Assembly: GCA_021372355.1 (NCBI GenBank)
Contig: JAJFUQ010000158.1
Coordinates: 1-49,887, forward strand
Reading direction: 5' to 3'
DNA length: 49,887 nt
Origin: Nocardiaceae bacterium
Lineage (GTDB): Bacteria; Actinomycetota; Actinomycetes; Mycobacteriales; Mycobacteriaceae
Shown piece by piece: positions 17,474 to 25,713 of the stretch. The notes below the pieces were generated by a model. It was not told the DNA's origin, ran no database searches, and saw only the letters and a program-made list of their open reading frames with translations. Made by a program: the position numbers and the translations under genes. Every line of letters begins with the position of its first letter. The first letter of the stretch is position 1.

Positions 17474-18976
17474 TTGAGCGACGACGTCGAAGCCACCGGC
17501 GCCGCGGCACCTCCACCTCGCCGACGTGGGGCTTTGGTTCCCGGTGCGGCGATCGGTGGAGGCCGGTATCGGCTGCTTGCCGAGCATGGCGGCACCCACA
17601 ACCTGCAGTTCTGGCAGGCCCGGGACACGCGACTCGAACGCGATGTCGCGATCACGATCGTTCCGACTGAGCCGGACGCGAAGATCTCCAGCTCGGAGCA
17701 GAACGACATCCTCACGCGCACCCTGCGCCTGGGGAAGATCGCATCGCCGGGGTTGACCCGTGTCATCGATGTGACGCGCAGTGGTCCGATCGGTCTCGTC
17801 ATCGCCGAATGGACGCCAGGCGCCTCGCTGCGAGAAGCCTGTGAGGGCGAACCGAACGGTTACGCATCCGCGCGGGCCGTCGCGGTTCTCGCGGAGGCCG
17901 CTGAGGAAGCACACGGTGACGGCAGCACGCTGTCCATCGAGCATCCGGATCAGATCCGCATCTCGGCCGACGGGAAGGCCGTCCTGGCGTTCCCGGGCTC
18001 GCACAGCGGCTCCGATGTCGAATCCGACGTTCGCGGCCTCGGCGCTGTCCTTTATGCGCTGCTGACCGGGCGTTGGGCGCTCGGCACGGCCGATGCGGGC
18101 GCCGGTGGGCTCGAGCCCGCGGTCCGCGGAGACAACGGGAAGCTCGTCGACCCGTCAGATATCCATCCGGACCTGCCGTTCGAGATCTCGGCGGTCGCGC
18201 TGCGCGCGCTCGGCGCCGATCGCGGGGTTCGCACCGCGGCGACGGTCCAGCACGTCCTCGAGCAGGCGTCCGCGGGTCACGGCGAAGCCGACTACATTCC
18301 GACGGTTCGCCTGGGACAGAAGGCAGTCGAGGTAGACCCGGAGCAGAACAAGCGCACGTTCATCGCGTTGGGCGTTCTGGGTGCTGTGACGGTCGTGTTG
18401 TTCGCACTGATCGGCAGTTGGATCATGGGGCTTCTCGCTGGCGGTGGCAGCGACACGTCGCTGTCGGACCAGGGATTCGGATTCGAAACCTCGGCGAAGA
18501 CCACGACCACCGGCAAGGCTCCCGAGCCGGAGGGCATCCCGCTTTTCGCGACCAACGCCGACGTCTTCTCCCCGAAGGGAAGTCCGGACAACGTCGACTC
18601 CGCCGGGTTCGCGATCGACAATGACGAATCGACGAAGTGGTCGACGGACTCGTACGCAGTGCAATTCCCGGCGTACAAGGAAGGCGTCGGCCTCCTGCTG
18701 ACTCTCCCGAAGACGTCGCGTGTTCTCACTGCCACGATCAACACCGACTCGCCCGGAACCGTCGTCGAGATCCGCACGGCACGGAGTTCGAGCCCGGAGA
18801 GCCTTGCCGACACGACGCTCGTCAGTGCGTCGACGACGTTGCAGTCGGGCGAGAACCAGATCAAGCTCAATGCCCCGGACGAGGTGCGCTACGTCATCGT
18901 CTGGATCACCAAGCTGGCAGATCCGAAGAAGCAGTCTTCGATCATCGAAGTGAGTTTCACGACCCCGCAGCAGTAA
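17474..18976 (+). CDS. MurJ-associated pseudokinase with extracytoplasmic domain
   Basis: A 500-residue protein equal to the C-terminal half of mycobacterial Rv3910. Residues ~30-265 form a Ser/Thr-kinase-like domain that has lost catalysis: the VAIK lysine is replaced (RDVAITIV), and there is no HRD loop (IEHPDQIRIS) and no DFG (VLAFPGS). A membrane helix (ALGVLGAVTVVLFALIGSWIMGLL) follows near residue 300, then a discoidin-like beta domain. In mycobacteria the phosphorylated pseudokinase binds FhaA and restrains MurJ; the same is inferred. TTG 17474 is chosen for its GGGG spacing; ATG 17456 is the alternative. Confidence 0.88.
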   Translation: MSDDVEATGAAAPPPRRRGALVPGAAIGGGRYRLLAEHGGTHNLQFWQARDTRLERDVAITIVPTEPDAKISSSEQNDILTRTLRLGKIASPGLTRVIDVTRSGPIGLVIAEWTPGASLREACEGEPNGYASARAVAVLAEAAEEAHGDGSTLSIEHPDQIRISADGKAVLAFPGSHSGSDVESDVRGLGAVLYALLTGRWALGTADAGAGGLEPAVRGDNGKLVDPSDIHPDLPFEISAVALRALGADRGVRTAATVQHVLEQASAGHGEADYIPTVRLGQKAVEVDPEQNKRTFIALGVLGAVTVVLFALIGSWIMGLLAGGGSDTSLSDQGFGFETSAKTTTTGKAPEPEGIPLFATNADVFSPKGSPDNVDSAGFAIDNDESTKWSTDSYAVQFPAYKEGVGLLLTLPKTSRVLTATINTDSPGTVVEIRTARSSSPESLADTTLVSASTTLQSGENQIKLNAPDEVRYVIVWITKLADPKKQSSIIEVSFTTPQQ

Positions 18977-19016
18977 CCTTCCGAGTAGGGCGGGTTTGGT
19001 TTGCTGGAAGGTCACC

Positions 19017-19574
19017 GTGGATCTCGTGACGGATGCGGAGTTGTTGGCGGCACATGTCGCCGGCGATCGTCACGCATTCGGAGACCTCGTCAAGCGCCAC
19101 TATGACCAGCTGTGGCGGACCGCGATGCGGACGTCCTACTCCCGCGAGGACGCCGCCGACGCGCTGCAGGAAGCGCTCCTCAAGGCGCATCGCTCGGCCG
19201 CGGACTTCCGCGCCGATGCGTCGGTTTCGACGTGGCTGCACCGGATCGTGGTGAACGCCTGCCTGGACCGCATTCGGCGCAACAAAGCACGTCCAGCCGT
19301 CACGCTGGACTACACCGAGACGCCCGAACCGTCGGATCCGCGCAATATGACCGCCGAACGCGAGACTGCCGACCTCATCGAGCGGGCGCTGGCCGTTCTA
19401 CCGCCGGATCAACGCGCGGCGATCGTCGCGGTCGACGTCGAGGGGTACTCGGTCAACGAAGCCGCGTCATTGTTGGGAGTGCCCGGCGGTACGGTCAAGA
19501 GTCGTTGCGCGCGCGGCCGCCTTCGCCTTGCACAGGAGTTGGAATTCCTCCGGGACCCACGGAACCGAACGTGA
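19017..19574 (+). CDS. sigM: ECF sigma factor SigM
   Basis: A 185-residue group IV sigma factor. Region 2 is LLAAHVAGDRHAFGDLVKRHYDQLWRTAMRTSYSREDAADALQEALLKAHRSAADFRADASVSTWLHRIVVNACLDRIRR. Region 4 is ALAVLPPDQRAAIVAVDVEGYSVNEAASLLGVPGGTVKSRCARGRLRLAQEL, with its helix-turn-helix. GTG 19017 is preferred because GGAAGG lies six to seven bases upstream. The anti-sigma gene follows after 37 bases, as in Rv3911-Rv3912. Mycobacterial SigM is linked to surface lipids and secreted peptides; the regulon here is unknown. Confidence 0.93.
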   Translation: MDLVTDAELLAAHVAGDRHAFGDLVKRHYDQLWRTAMRTSYSREDAADALQEALLKAHRSAADFRADASVSTWLHRIVVNACLDRIRRNKARPAVTLDYTETPEPSDPRNMTAERETADLIERALAVLPPDQRAAIVAVDVEGYSVNEAASLLGVPGGTVKSRCARGRLRLAQELEFLRDPRNRT

Positions 19575-19611
19575 GCCGGATGCGTCAGAACCTACGAAAG
19601 GAGGACATCTC

Positions 19612-20337
19612 ATGACTGACGGCAGCGCCCGATTCTCCGATGAACTCCTCGCCGATCTGCACGCCGGGGTCCTCCCTCCGGACGCGGCCGCCCAGTTGTG
19701 GCCGCAGGTCTACGCCGACCCCGAGGCGAGTGCCGTCATCGAGGCGCTCGACCGCGTTTCGTCCACCCTGTCCGGACTTGGGTCAGCCGGCCTGAGTCAC
19801 CAGGGCGAGTCCATGCCCAGTGACGTTGCCGCGCGATTGGACTCTCTGTTCGAGTCCACGCCCGATGTCGCTGCTACCGCCACGGTCCTACCCCTGCGTC
19901 CCACGTCCGGTCGTCGCACGCCCCACCGCTGGCAATGGCTCGCAGCCGCATGTGCGCTGGTCGCAGCGCTCGGCGCCGCCGGCATCTGGGTCGCGTCCAC
20001 AGACCGGTCCGACGACCCTGTCCAGGCCCAACCCTCGAACCGGACGTCGACCCCGCCCCTTGTCCTAGGTAATGACCTCTCGGCGGACACCCTCCTGGCC
20101 GCCATGGGCCGCCATGACGCCCAAGGGACACTGTCCACTGACCGAGGACTGCGCGCCTGCTTGACCGCTATCGGAATCGATCGCAAGCCCCTGGGGTCGA
20201 CTGCGGTCCTGTACCAGAACCGGCCCGGGGCACTGATCCTCGCCGCCGGGCCTGAGAAGGGTTCGATCACCGCGGTCATCGTCAACCCCGACTGCGCGCC
20301 CGGAAATGCCGACGTCCGCGCGCAGCGGGACATCTAG
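19612..20337 (+). CDS. Anti-sigma-M factor (RsmA-like)
   Basis: A 241-residue membrane protein. The cytoplasmic N-terminal part (residues 1-100) binds the sigma factor in the family. One helix ([21 protein letters not shown], residues ~105-125) follows, then an extracytoplasmic domain with Cys183 and Cys232 that could form a disulphide. The Zn-binding HxxxCxxC motif of ZAS anti-sigmas is absent. A strong AAAGGAGG is seven bases before ATG 19612. Position after sigM gives the assignment; sequence alone is less decisive. Confidence 0.82.
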   Translation: MTDGSARFSDELLADLHAGVLPPDAAAQLWPQVYADPEASAVIEALDRVSSTLSGLGSAGLSHQGESMPSDVAARLDSLFESTPDVAATATVLPLRPTSGRRTPHRWQWLAAACALVAALGAAGIWVASTDRSDDPVQAQPSNRTSTPPLVLGNDLSADTLLAAMGRHDAQGTLSTDRGLRACLTAIGIDRKPLGSTAVLYQNRPGALILAAGPEKGSITAVIVNPDCAPGNADVRAQRDI

Positions 20338-20347
20338 CGATCTGCTC

Positions 20348-20375
20348 GGGAACAGAACCGTTTAGGCTCTTGTTG
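20348..20375 (+). promoter_or_regulatory. SigH/SigR-type promoter upstream of trxB
   Basis: GGGAAC at 20348-20353, an 18-base spacer and GTTG at 20372-20375 match the thiol-oxidative-stress sigma consensus (GGGAAT-N18/19-GTT) of actinobacterial SigH/SigR. It is 40 bases before the trxB start. This is the expected control for thioredoxin genes and would let trxB-trxA be induced apart from sigM. Confidence 0.65.
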
Positions 20376-20414
20376 ACAAAGGACACCTGCAGAGCTGCCA
20401 AACGTGAGGAATTC

Positions 20415-21404
20415 ATGGGTAACGCAACGGACCCCGTCATCCACGACGTCATCATCGTGGGCTCTGGTCCGGCCGGATACACCGCCGCCATCTACACCGC
20501 TCGCGCGGAACTGAAGCCCCTCGTCTTCGAGGGCACGCAGTTCGGTGGCGCGCTCATGACGACCACCGAGGTCGAGAACTTTCCCGGCTTCCGTGAGGGC
20601 ATTCAGGGCCCCGATCTCATGGACGAGATGCGCGAGCAGGCTCTTCGGTTCGGCGCGGACATTCGTACCCAGGACGTCGAAGAGATCGACCTGTCCGGGG
20701 ACATCAAGTCGGTGACCGTGGACGGCGAGACCTTCAAGTCCCACTCGGTCATCCTCGCCATGGGTGCCGCTGCTCGCTACCTCAACGTCCCGGGCGAGCA
20801 GGAGCTGCTCGGTCGCGGTGTGAGCGCGTGCGCGACCTGTGACGGCTTCTTCTTCAAGGACCAGGACATCATCGTCATCGGCGGTGGTGACTCGGCGATG
20901 GAGGAGGCCACGTTCCTCACCCGCTTCGGCCGGACGGTCACCGTCGTCCACCGTCGCGACGAGTTCCGTGCCTCGCGCATCATGCTCGAGCGCGCCAAGG
21001 CCAATGACAAGATCCGCTTCGTGACCAATGCCAAGGTGGTCCAGGTCCTCGGGACCGACGGTGTGACAGGTCTCCTCATCGAGGACACCCGCACCGGCGA
21101 GCAGACCGAACTGCCTGCTAGCGGCGTTTTCGTGGCCATTGGACATGACCCACGCAGCGAGCTGGTCAAGGGACAGGTCGAGCTGGACGAGGAGGGCTAC
21201 GTCAAGGTCAGCTCGCCGCGCACCGCGACCTCGCTCGACGGCGTCTTCGCTGCCGGCGACCTCGTCGATCACCACTACCGCCAGGCGATCACCGCAGCCG
21301 GTTCGGGCTGCGCGGCCGCGATCGACGCTGAGCGCTGGCTTGCCGAGCGCGGAGACATCACCACCAACACCCTCGACCACGCCGGTACTCCGGCCGGGAA
21401 GTAG
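20415..21404 (+). CDS. trxB: Thioredoxin reductase
   Basis: A 329-residue NADPH/FAD flavoprotein that reduces thioredoxin. The FAD motif [18 protein letters not shown] is near residue 14, the redox pair is Cys139-Ala-Thr-Cys142 ([11 protein letters not shown]), the NADPH motif is [15 protein letters not shown], and the C-terminal FAD motif is [28 protein letters not shown] 20415 has GAGG at proper spacing; an upstream TTG at 20370 lies in the promoter and is rejected. Thioredoxin follows eight bases downstream in one operon. Confidence 0.97.
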   Translation: MGNATDPVIHDVIIVGSGPAGYTAAIYTARAELKPLVFEGTQFGGALMTTTEVENFPGFREGIQGPDLMDEMREQALRFGADIRTQDVEEIDLSGDIKSVTVDGETFKSHSVILAMGAAARYLNVPGEQELLGRGVSACATCDGFFFKDQDIIVIGGGDSAMEEATFLTRFGRTVTVVHRRDEFRASRIMLERAKANDKIRFVTNAKVVQVLGTDGVTGLLIEDTRTGEQTELPASGVFVAIGHDPRSELVKGQVELDEEGYVKVSSPRTATSLDGVFAAGDLVDHHYRQAITAAGSGCAAAIDAERWLAERGDITTNTLDHAGTPAGK

Positions 21405-21412
21405 GAGACACC

Positions 21413-21736
21413 GTGTCGAACACCATCAAGGTCACCGACGACTCGTTCGCCGACGACGTCCTCGTCAGCGACAAGCCGGTCCTCGTCGACTTCTGGGCGG
21501 ACTGGTGCGGGCCGTGCAAGATGGTCGCTCCGGTGCTCGAGGAGATCGCCCGCGACCACGCCGACAAGATCACCATCGCCAAGCTCGACGTCGACTCCAA
21601 CCCGGAGACGCAGAAGCACTACAAGGTCTTCTCGCTGCCGACGCTGATGCTTTTCGAGGGTGGCAAGCCCACCAAGACGATCGTGGGTGCGAAGGGCAAG
21701 GCTGCGCTGCTGCGCGACCTCGCCGACGTCCTCTAG
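21413..21736 (+). CDS. trxA: Thioredoxin
   Basis: A 107-residue thioredoxin with the WADWCGPCKMVAP active site (Cys32, Cys35) and the cis-Pro segment VFSLPTLMLFEGGK. It corresponds to M. tuberculosis TrxC (Rv3914) and is the electron acceptor of the preceding reductase. The start is GTG 21413 with AGGAGA upstream. Length and residues are ordinary. Confidence 0.97.
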   Translation: MSNTIKVTDDSFADDVLVSDKPVLVDFWADWCGPCKMVAPVLEEIARDHADKITIAKLDVDSNPETQKHYKVFSLPTLMLFEGGKPTKTIVGAKGKAALLRDLADVL

Positions 21737-21756
21737 GAATCGTCCGAACACGTTGC

Positions 21757-21861
21757 GAGGCCGTCCTCCTCAGGGCCATGTATGCGGCAATCGGGCGCTG
21801 ATAATGCGACAATCGATGGGCCTCAACTCGATGGCACCGCACACTTAAGGAAGGACGGCCT
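21757..21861 (+). promoter_or_regulatory. cwlM leader: direct repeat around a -10 box, and long-range stem covering the RBS
   Basis: Within the 131-base gap before cwlM, ATGCGGCAATCG (21782-21793) is repeated as ATGCGACAATCG (21804-21815), 22 bases or about two helical turns apart. GATAAT (21800-21805) could be the -10. Separately, 21757-21767 is perfectly complementary over 11 bases to 21851-21861, beside AAGGAAGG, the likely cwlM ribosome site. Only transcripts reading through from trxA would contain both arms. These are visible patterns; function is inferred. Confidence 0.4.
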
Positions 21862-21867
21862 CCGCGT

Positions 21868-23052
21868 ATGCATCTGCTTCGTCGCGGTGACGAAGGTCCC
21901 GCCGTTGCCGAGATCCGCGCCTCGCTGGCCAGCCTTGGATATCTCCACTACGACGGTCCCGCAGCAGCGTCGAACGGAGTGTGGAACGCTCCGGCGGCCA
22001 CGTTCGACGCCGACCTCGAGACCGCGGTACGCGCCTTTCAACAGGCCCGCGGGCTGCTCGTAGACGGAATCGTGGGTCCGGCGACCTACCGGGCTCTCAA
22101 GGAGGCGTCGTACCACCTCGGCGCCCGGTTCCTCTTCTACCAGCTCTCGTCGCCCCTCTATGGCGACGATGTGGCGGCCCTTCAGCGCCGCCTCCAGGAG
22201 CTCGGCTACTACGTCGGGCGAGTCGACGGGTACTTCGGCCTTCACACTCACGAAGCGCTGACGTCCTTCCAGCGCGAATTCGGTCTGGCACCGGACGGTA
22301 TCTGCGGACCGGAGACACTGCGTTCGGTCGAGTTGCTCGGCCGTAGCATCACCGGCGGTAACCCGCACGCCATGACGGAGGAGGAGCTCGTCCGCAGTGC
22401 GGGCCCGCACCTCACCGGGAAGCGCATCGTGATCGACCCGGGCCTGGGTGGTACTACGACCGGGCTGACCCTCTCGGGACCCGACGGCGACACCACCGAG
22501 GCTGCCGTGCTGTGGGACCTCGCGAACCGACTCGAAGGCCGCATGGCAGCGACGGGTATGGAGACGTTCCTGTCCCGCCCGAAGTACGCCAACCCGTCGG
22601 ATTCGGAACGCGCCGAACTCTCCAACTCGTTTGCTGCGGATCTCATGATCTCGCTCCGCCTCGCACGCAATGACACGCCCACCGCCCACGGCATCGCCTG
22701 CTTCTACTACGGGCACCCGGACGGCACGTCGGCGTCGATGATCGGCCAGGCCCTCGCCGGATACATTCAGCGAGAGATCGTCGCCCGCACGAGTCTTCTC
22801 GACTGCCGCTCGCACTCGCGTGTGTGGGACATCCTGCGACTGACCAAGATGCCGACCGTCCAGATCGACGTGGCGTTTGCGTCGAATCCGGAAGACGCTG
22901 CGCTGCTTGCCAATTCACGCATGCGGGACATCATCGCCGAGGCCATCCTCGTCGCCGTGAAGCGTCTGTACCTTCTCGGTCAGAACGACCAGCCGACCGG
23001 AACGTTCACCTTCGCCGACCTCCTCGCCGAGGAACAGAACCGCGAGGTCTGA
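21868..23052 (+). CDS. cwlM: CwlM, non-catalytic amidase-fold regulator of peptidoglycan synthesis
   Basis: A 394-residue protein. Two peptidoglycan-binding domains (residues ~5-75 and ~90-155, each ending with a VDGIVGPAT / PDGICGPET motif) precede an N-acetylmuramoyl-L-alanine amidase (amidase_3) fold at ~183-375. There is no signal peptide. The zinc site is broken: IDPGLGG replaces the usual DPGHGG, and SLRLARND replaces the SIHxN segment. In mycobacteria CwlM is a cytoplasmic PknB substrate that activates MurA, and the same role is likely. A short Thr-containing C-terminal tail (QPTGTFTF) is a plausible phosphorylation site. Confidence 0.93.
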   Translation: MHLLRRGDEGPAVAEIRASLASLGYLHYDGPAAASNGVWNAPAATFDADLETAVRAFQQARGLLVDGIVGPATYRALKEASYHLGARFLFYQLSSPLYGDDVAALQRRLQELGYYVGRVDGYFGLHTHEALTSFQREFGLAPDGICGPETLRSVELLGRSITGGNPHAMTEEELVRSAGPHLTGKRIVIDPGLGGTTTGLTLSGPDGDTTEAAVLWDLANRLEGRMAATGMETFLSRPKYANPSDSERAELSNSFAADLMISLRLARNDTPTAHGIACFYYGHPDGTSASMIGQALAGYIQREIVARTSLLDCRSHSRVWDILRLTKMPTVQIDVAFASNPEDAALLANSRMRDIIAEAILVAVKRLYLLGQNDQPTGTFTFADLLAEEQNREV

Positions 23053-23055
23053 CGG

Positions 23056-23084
23056 GGATTCCCGGACCGAGTGTCAGGGAATCC
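23056..23084. terminator. Hairpin between convergent cwlM and the Rv3916c-like gene
   Basis: GGATTCCC (23056-23063) pairs perfectly with GGGAATCC (23077-23084) across a 13-base loop. It lies just after the cwlM stop and overlaps the end of the minus-strand gene. There is no T-tract in either direction, so intrinsic termination is uncertain. Confidence 0.4.
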
Positions 23085-23763
23085 GGAAGCTTCCCGTCGT
23101 CGTCAGGCTGGCGGATGCCAGGAGCTGCTCCAAGGCGTACTCGACGTCGACCTTCCACTCGTGATCGCTGTCGAGTTCCAGTCGCAGGCGTGGGAATTCA
23201 TGATGTGCCGCAACAGTTTTGAATCCGGCCTCTTCTAAGAACGACGCGGGGATCATGCATCGGTGCGGCGTGCACGTCATCGCCGCGGTGGCGCTCGGAC
23301 CGGTGGGATAGTCCGCGGGATCCGCCTTGATTCCGAAGGCCTCGAGGGCCCGGACGCCGCGTCGAATGAGGTCCTTTGCGACCGCCTGTACGAGCTGATG
23401 CGCAACGCCGTCGTAGTCCGGGTTACCCAATCCCGAGGCGCATCCCTCAACCACGACAGAAGTGAGAAGGACGGCGTCCGGGCTCACGGGCGATGTCGGA
23501 AATCCGGTAGCGCGTGGAACTGCGCTTGGTGGCGCGTACAAAGCGGCGCCGGTGGGACCGTACTCATTGCGTGAAACCTGGGCGCATGAACCCCACTCCA
23601 ACATCACCTTCGACAGCCACGCTTCCTTTTCGAAAGCGGGGTCGTCGAGAACTGCCGGAGAACGCTCGGCGGAGGGATCAGTTTCCCAGTAGACGCATCG
23701 TCGGGCATGGGCGGGAAGTTTGCCGATCTCCGAAAGGGTCAGTGTCGTGATGTTTGTGGACAC
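23074..23763 (-). CDS. Conserved protein of the parB locus, Rv3916c-like (GNAT-like fold)
   Basis: A 229-residue protein starting at GTG 23763. Recognisable parts are ARRCVYWETDPS, KEAWLSKVMLEWGSCAQVS, the hydrophobic AVLLTSVVVEG strand, AHQLVQAVAKDLIRRGVRALEAFG and MIPASFLEEAGFKTVAAHHEFPRLRLEL. This layout (strand, amphipathic helix, EEAGF, final strand) fits the acetyltransferase superfamily. The gene is always next to parB in Mycobacteriales. Substrate and partner are unknown. It is 134 bases downstream of parB. Confidence 0.85.
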   Translation of the reverse strand: MSTNITTLTLSEIGKLPAHARRCVYWETDPSAERSPAVLDDPAFEKEAWLSKVMLEWGSCAQVSRNEYGPTGAALYAPPSAVPRATGFPTSPVSPDAVLLTSVVVEGCASGLGNPDYDGVAHQLVQAVAKDLIRRGVRALEAFGIKADPADYPTGPSATAAMTCTPHRCMIPASFLEEAGFKTVAAHHEFPRLRLELDSDHEWKVDVEYALEQLLASASLTTTGSFRIP

Positions 23764-23897
23764 TGCAGCGTCTACCTCGGATCTGGGTGGTCGGCATGGT
23801 GGTATCTGGCTCTAGTAAAGGATAAGCCCTTTTGCCTGGTCAGCGTCACTGTGACGTATCACCGACGGATCACAACAGCGGGCCCATCACCCCTAGA

Positions 23898-24827
23898 TCA
23901 GGTCTTGTCCATCAACGACATGATGCGATGCAAGTCATCGATCGACCCGAACTCGACGACGATCTTGCCTTTCCGCTGTCCCATGCTCACCTGGACCTTG
24001 GTGTCGAATGAGTCGGACAGACGCGATGCATAGTCCTGCAACGCAGGCGGCGGAGTGGGCTTGCCCTTGGGCGCTGGCCTGACGGGAGCTTCGCCCGCTC
24101 GATTGGCGAGCGTGACGGCTTCCTCCGTTGCACGCACCGACATGCCTTCAGCAACGATCCGAGCGGCCAGTTCTTCCTGGGCTGCAGCGCCGGCCTCGAG
24201 TGCCAGGAGCGCGCGGGCGTGACCAGCAGACAGCACACCCGCAGCAACCCGGCGCTGAACCGCTACCGGGAGCCGGAGAAGCCTGATCATATTCGTCACG
24301 ACAGGACGGGAGCGACCGATACGCGTCGCAAGTTCCTCGTGGGTGACGTCGAATTCTTCGAGTAGTTGCTGATAAGCGGCGGCTTCTTCCAGGGGATTCA
24401 GCTGCACGCGGTGGATGTTCTCCAGAAGCGCATCACGGAGCATCGAGTCGTCCGCGGTCTGGCGCACGATCGCCGGAATAGCCTCTAGGCCTGCGAGTTG
24501 AGATGCGCGCCAACGGCGTTCGCCCATGACCAGCTGGTATTGGTCATGGGTGACCTCGCGGACGACGATCGGCTGCATGAGTCCGAACTCGCGGATCGAA
24601 TGCACGAGTTCGGCGAGCGCCTCCTCGTCAAAGACTTGTCGCGGCTGCCTGGGATTCGGCTGAACCTGCTCCGGACGAATCTCCCGGTACGTTGCCGCCG
24701 ACGGACGTGGTCCACCGATCAGGACATCGGCCGCCGCGCTTCCGAGACCGCTTCCGGTCAGGGAAGTGCCCGACGGAATGAGGGCAGCAAGTCCACGGCC
24801 AACGCCGCTCTTCCTGGGCTGACTCAA
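23898..24827 (-). CDS. parB: Chromosome-partitioning protein ParB
   Basis: A 309-residue CTP-dependent DNA clamp that loads at parS and spreads. The N-terminus has [10 protein letters not shown] (which in other species contacts ParA), [31 protein letters not shown] (CTP-binding box) and [15 protein letters not shown] helix-turn-helix ([26 protein letters not shown]) and a C-terminal dimer domain follow. TTG 24827 is preferred over TTG 24833: GGAG is then six bases away and the product begins [17 protein letters not shown], as in relatives. parA, normally just upstream, is missing; a parS sits there instead. Confidence 0.96.
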   Translation of the reverse strand: MSQPRKSGVGRGLAALIPSGTSLTGSGLGSAAADVLIGGPRPSAATYREIRPEQVQPNPRQPRQVFDEEALAELVHSIREFGLMQPIVVREVTHDQYQLVMGERRWRASQLAGLEAIPAIVRQTADDSMLRDALLENIHRVQLNPLEEAAAYQQLLEEFDVTHEELATRIGRSRPVVTNMIRLLRLPVAVQRRVAAGVLSAGHARALLALEAGAAAQEELAARIVAEGMSVRATEEAVTLANRAGEAPVRPAPKGKPTPPPALQDYASRLSDSFDTKVQVSMGQRKGKIVVEFGSIDDLHRIMSLMDKT

Positions 24828-24851
24828 ATCCAACTCCGATCGAATGGGTTG

Positions 24852-24867
24852 TGTTTCACGTGAAACA
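24852..24867. other. parS centromere site
   Basis: TGTTTCACGTGAAACA is an exact match to the universal parS palindrome, extended by one G/C pair on each side. It lies in the 45-base gap between rsmG and parB, immediately 5' of the parB ribosome site, so ParB binding could also affect its own expression. Confidence 0.95.
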
Positions 24868-24872
24868 CAGAG

Positions 24873-25550
24873 CTACTTTCGGGCTTTTCGGCGAGAGGGA
24901 ACGTCAATCTTTCGTGCCTGGACGACGATCGTCGGTTCGTCGATGAAGTCGGCGCCGCACTCGCGAACGGCGAGATCGACCGCTCCGTACTTGCGAGCCT
25001 CCCGTTCGGAATCGGCGATTTCCTGGGCAGCGGTCGAGCCTTTGAGCGCCAGCATCAGTCCACCTGGGCGGAGGAGCGGCATCGACAACGACATGAGCAA
25101 CGGCAGTGCCGCAACAGCGCGCGAGGTGACGACATCGCACTGTCCGACTTCTGCGACGACTGCGCGGTCTTCTGCACGACCTCGGACCACTCGGATATCG
25201 AGATCGACAGACTCGATGAACTCAGACAAGTAGGTCGTTCGCCGCAGCATCGACTCGATGAGAATGACCTTCACGTCAGGGCGAGCGATCGCCAACGGGA
25301 TCCCTGGCAGTCCTGCTCCGCTCCCGATATCCGCAACCACCGCGCCCTCGGGGATTAACTCCTGCAGTACGGCGCAGTTCAGAATGTGTCGATCCCACAG
25401 TCTCGGCACCTCACGTGGACCGATCAGCCCACGCTTCTGCCCCTCAGACTCGAGCGACTCCCAGTAGGCGACGGCGAGATCGAGTCGATCACCGAAGAGT
25501 CTGCCTGCCGCCTCGGGTATCTCGGCAGTTCGTTGTTCCACGTGAAACAT
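24873..25550 (-). CDS. rsmG: 16S rRNA m7G527 methyltransferase RsmG (GidB)
   Basis: A 225-residue SAM-dependent methyltransferase acting on G527 of 16S rRNA; its loss gives low-level streptomycin resistance in several bacteria. Motifs: RHILNCAVLQELIPEG, VADIGSGAGLPGIPLAIARPDVKVILIES (SAM loop), CDVVTSRAVAALP and LMLALKGSTAAQEI. The start MFHVEQ is written inside a parS site, a known feature of this gene in actinobacteria. The length is normal, so the absence of parA after it is not due to a fusion. Confidence 0.96.
   Translation of the reverse strand: MFHVEQRTAEIPEAAGRLFGDRLDLAVAYWESLESEGQKRGLIGPREVPRLWDRHILNCAVLQELIPEGAVVADIGSGAGLPGIPLAIARPDVKVILIESMLRRTTYLSEFIESVDLDIRVVRGRAEDRAVVAEVGQCDVVTSRAVAALPLLMSLSMPLLRPGGLMLALKGSTAAQEIADSEREARKYGAVDLAVRECGADFIDEPTIVVQARKIDVPSRRKARK
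25534..25549. other. parS site overlapping the rsmG start codon
   Basis: TGTTCCACGTGAAACA differs from the consensus palindrome at one position. On the minus strand it encodes the first codons of rsmG (Met-Phe-His-Val-Glu). With the site at 24852 it forms a two-site cluster about 680 bases apart and 3-4 kb from dnaA. Confidence 0.88.
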
Positions 25551-25664
25551 CCTCCCAGAGCCGATAAAGCTCGCCGCCTGTGGGCCAAATTACAGTTCCG
25601 AACTTCGTGATCCAACCTAACGGTGTGTCACAGGGTGTTTCGTAACGTGACGATTCGAAACAAA

Positions 25665-25700
25665 AGGAAACCCGACGGAACTCGAGTTCCGTCGGGCCTC
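25665..25700 (-). terminator. Intrinsic terminator after jag
   Basis: CCCGACGGAA (25671-25680) and TTCCGTCGGG (25687-25696) form a perfect ten-base stem around CTCGAG. On the minus strand it is followed by TTTCCTTTTG. It ends the rpmH-rnpA-yidD-yidC-jag unit and separates it from rsmG-parB. Confidence 0.85.
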
Positions 25701-25713
25701 TTGAAACTGAACG

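Noticed and set aside
23764..23897. Possible remnant of parA downstream of parB
   Set aside because: No Walker motif or ParA-like peptide was seen in any frame; the stretch looks like an ordinary intergenic region.
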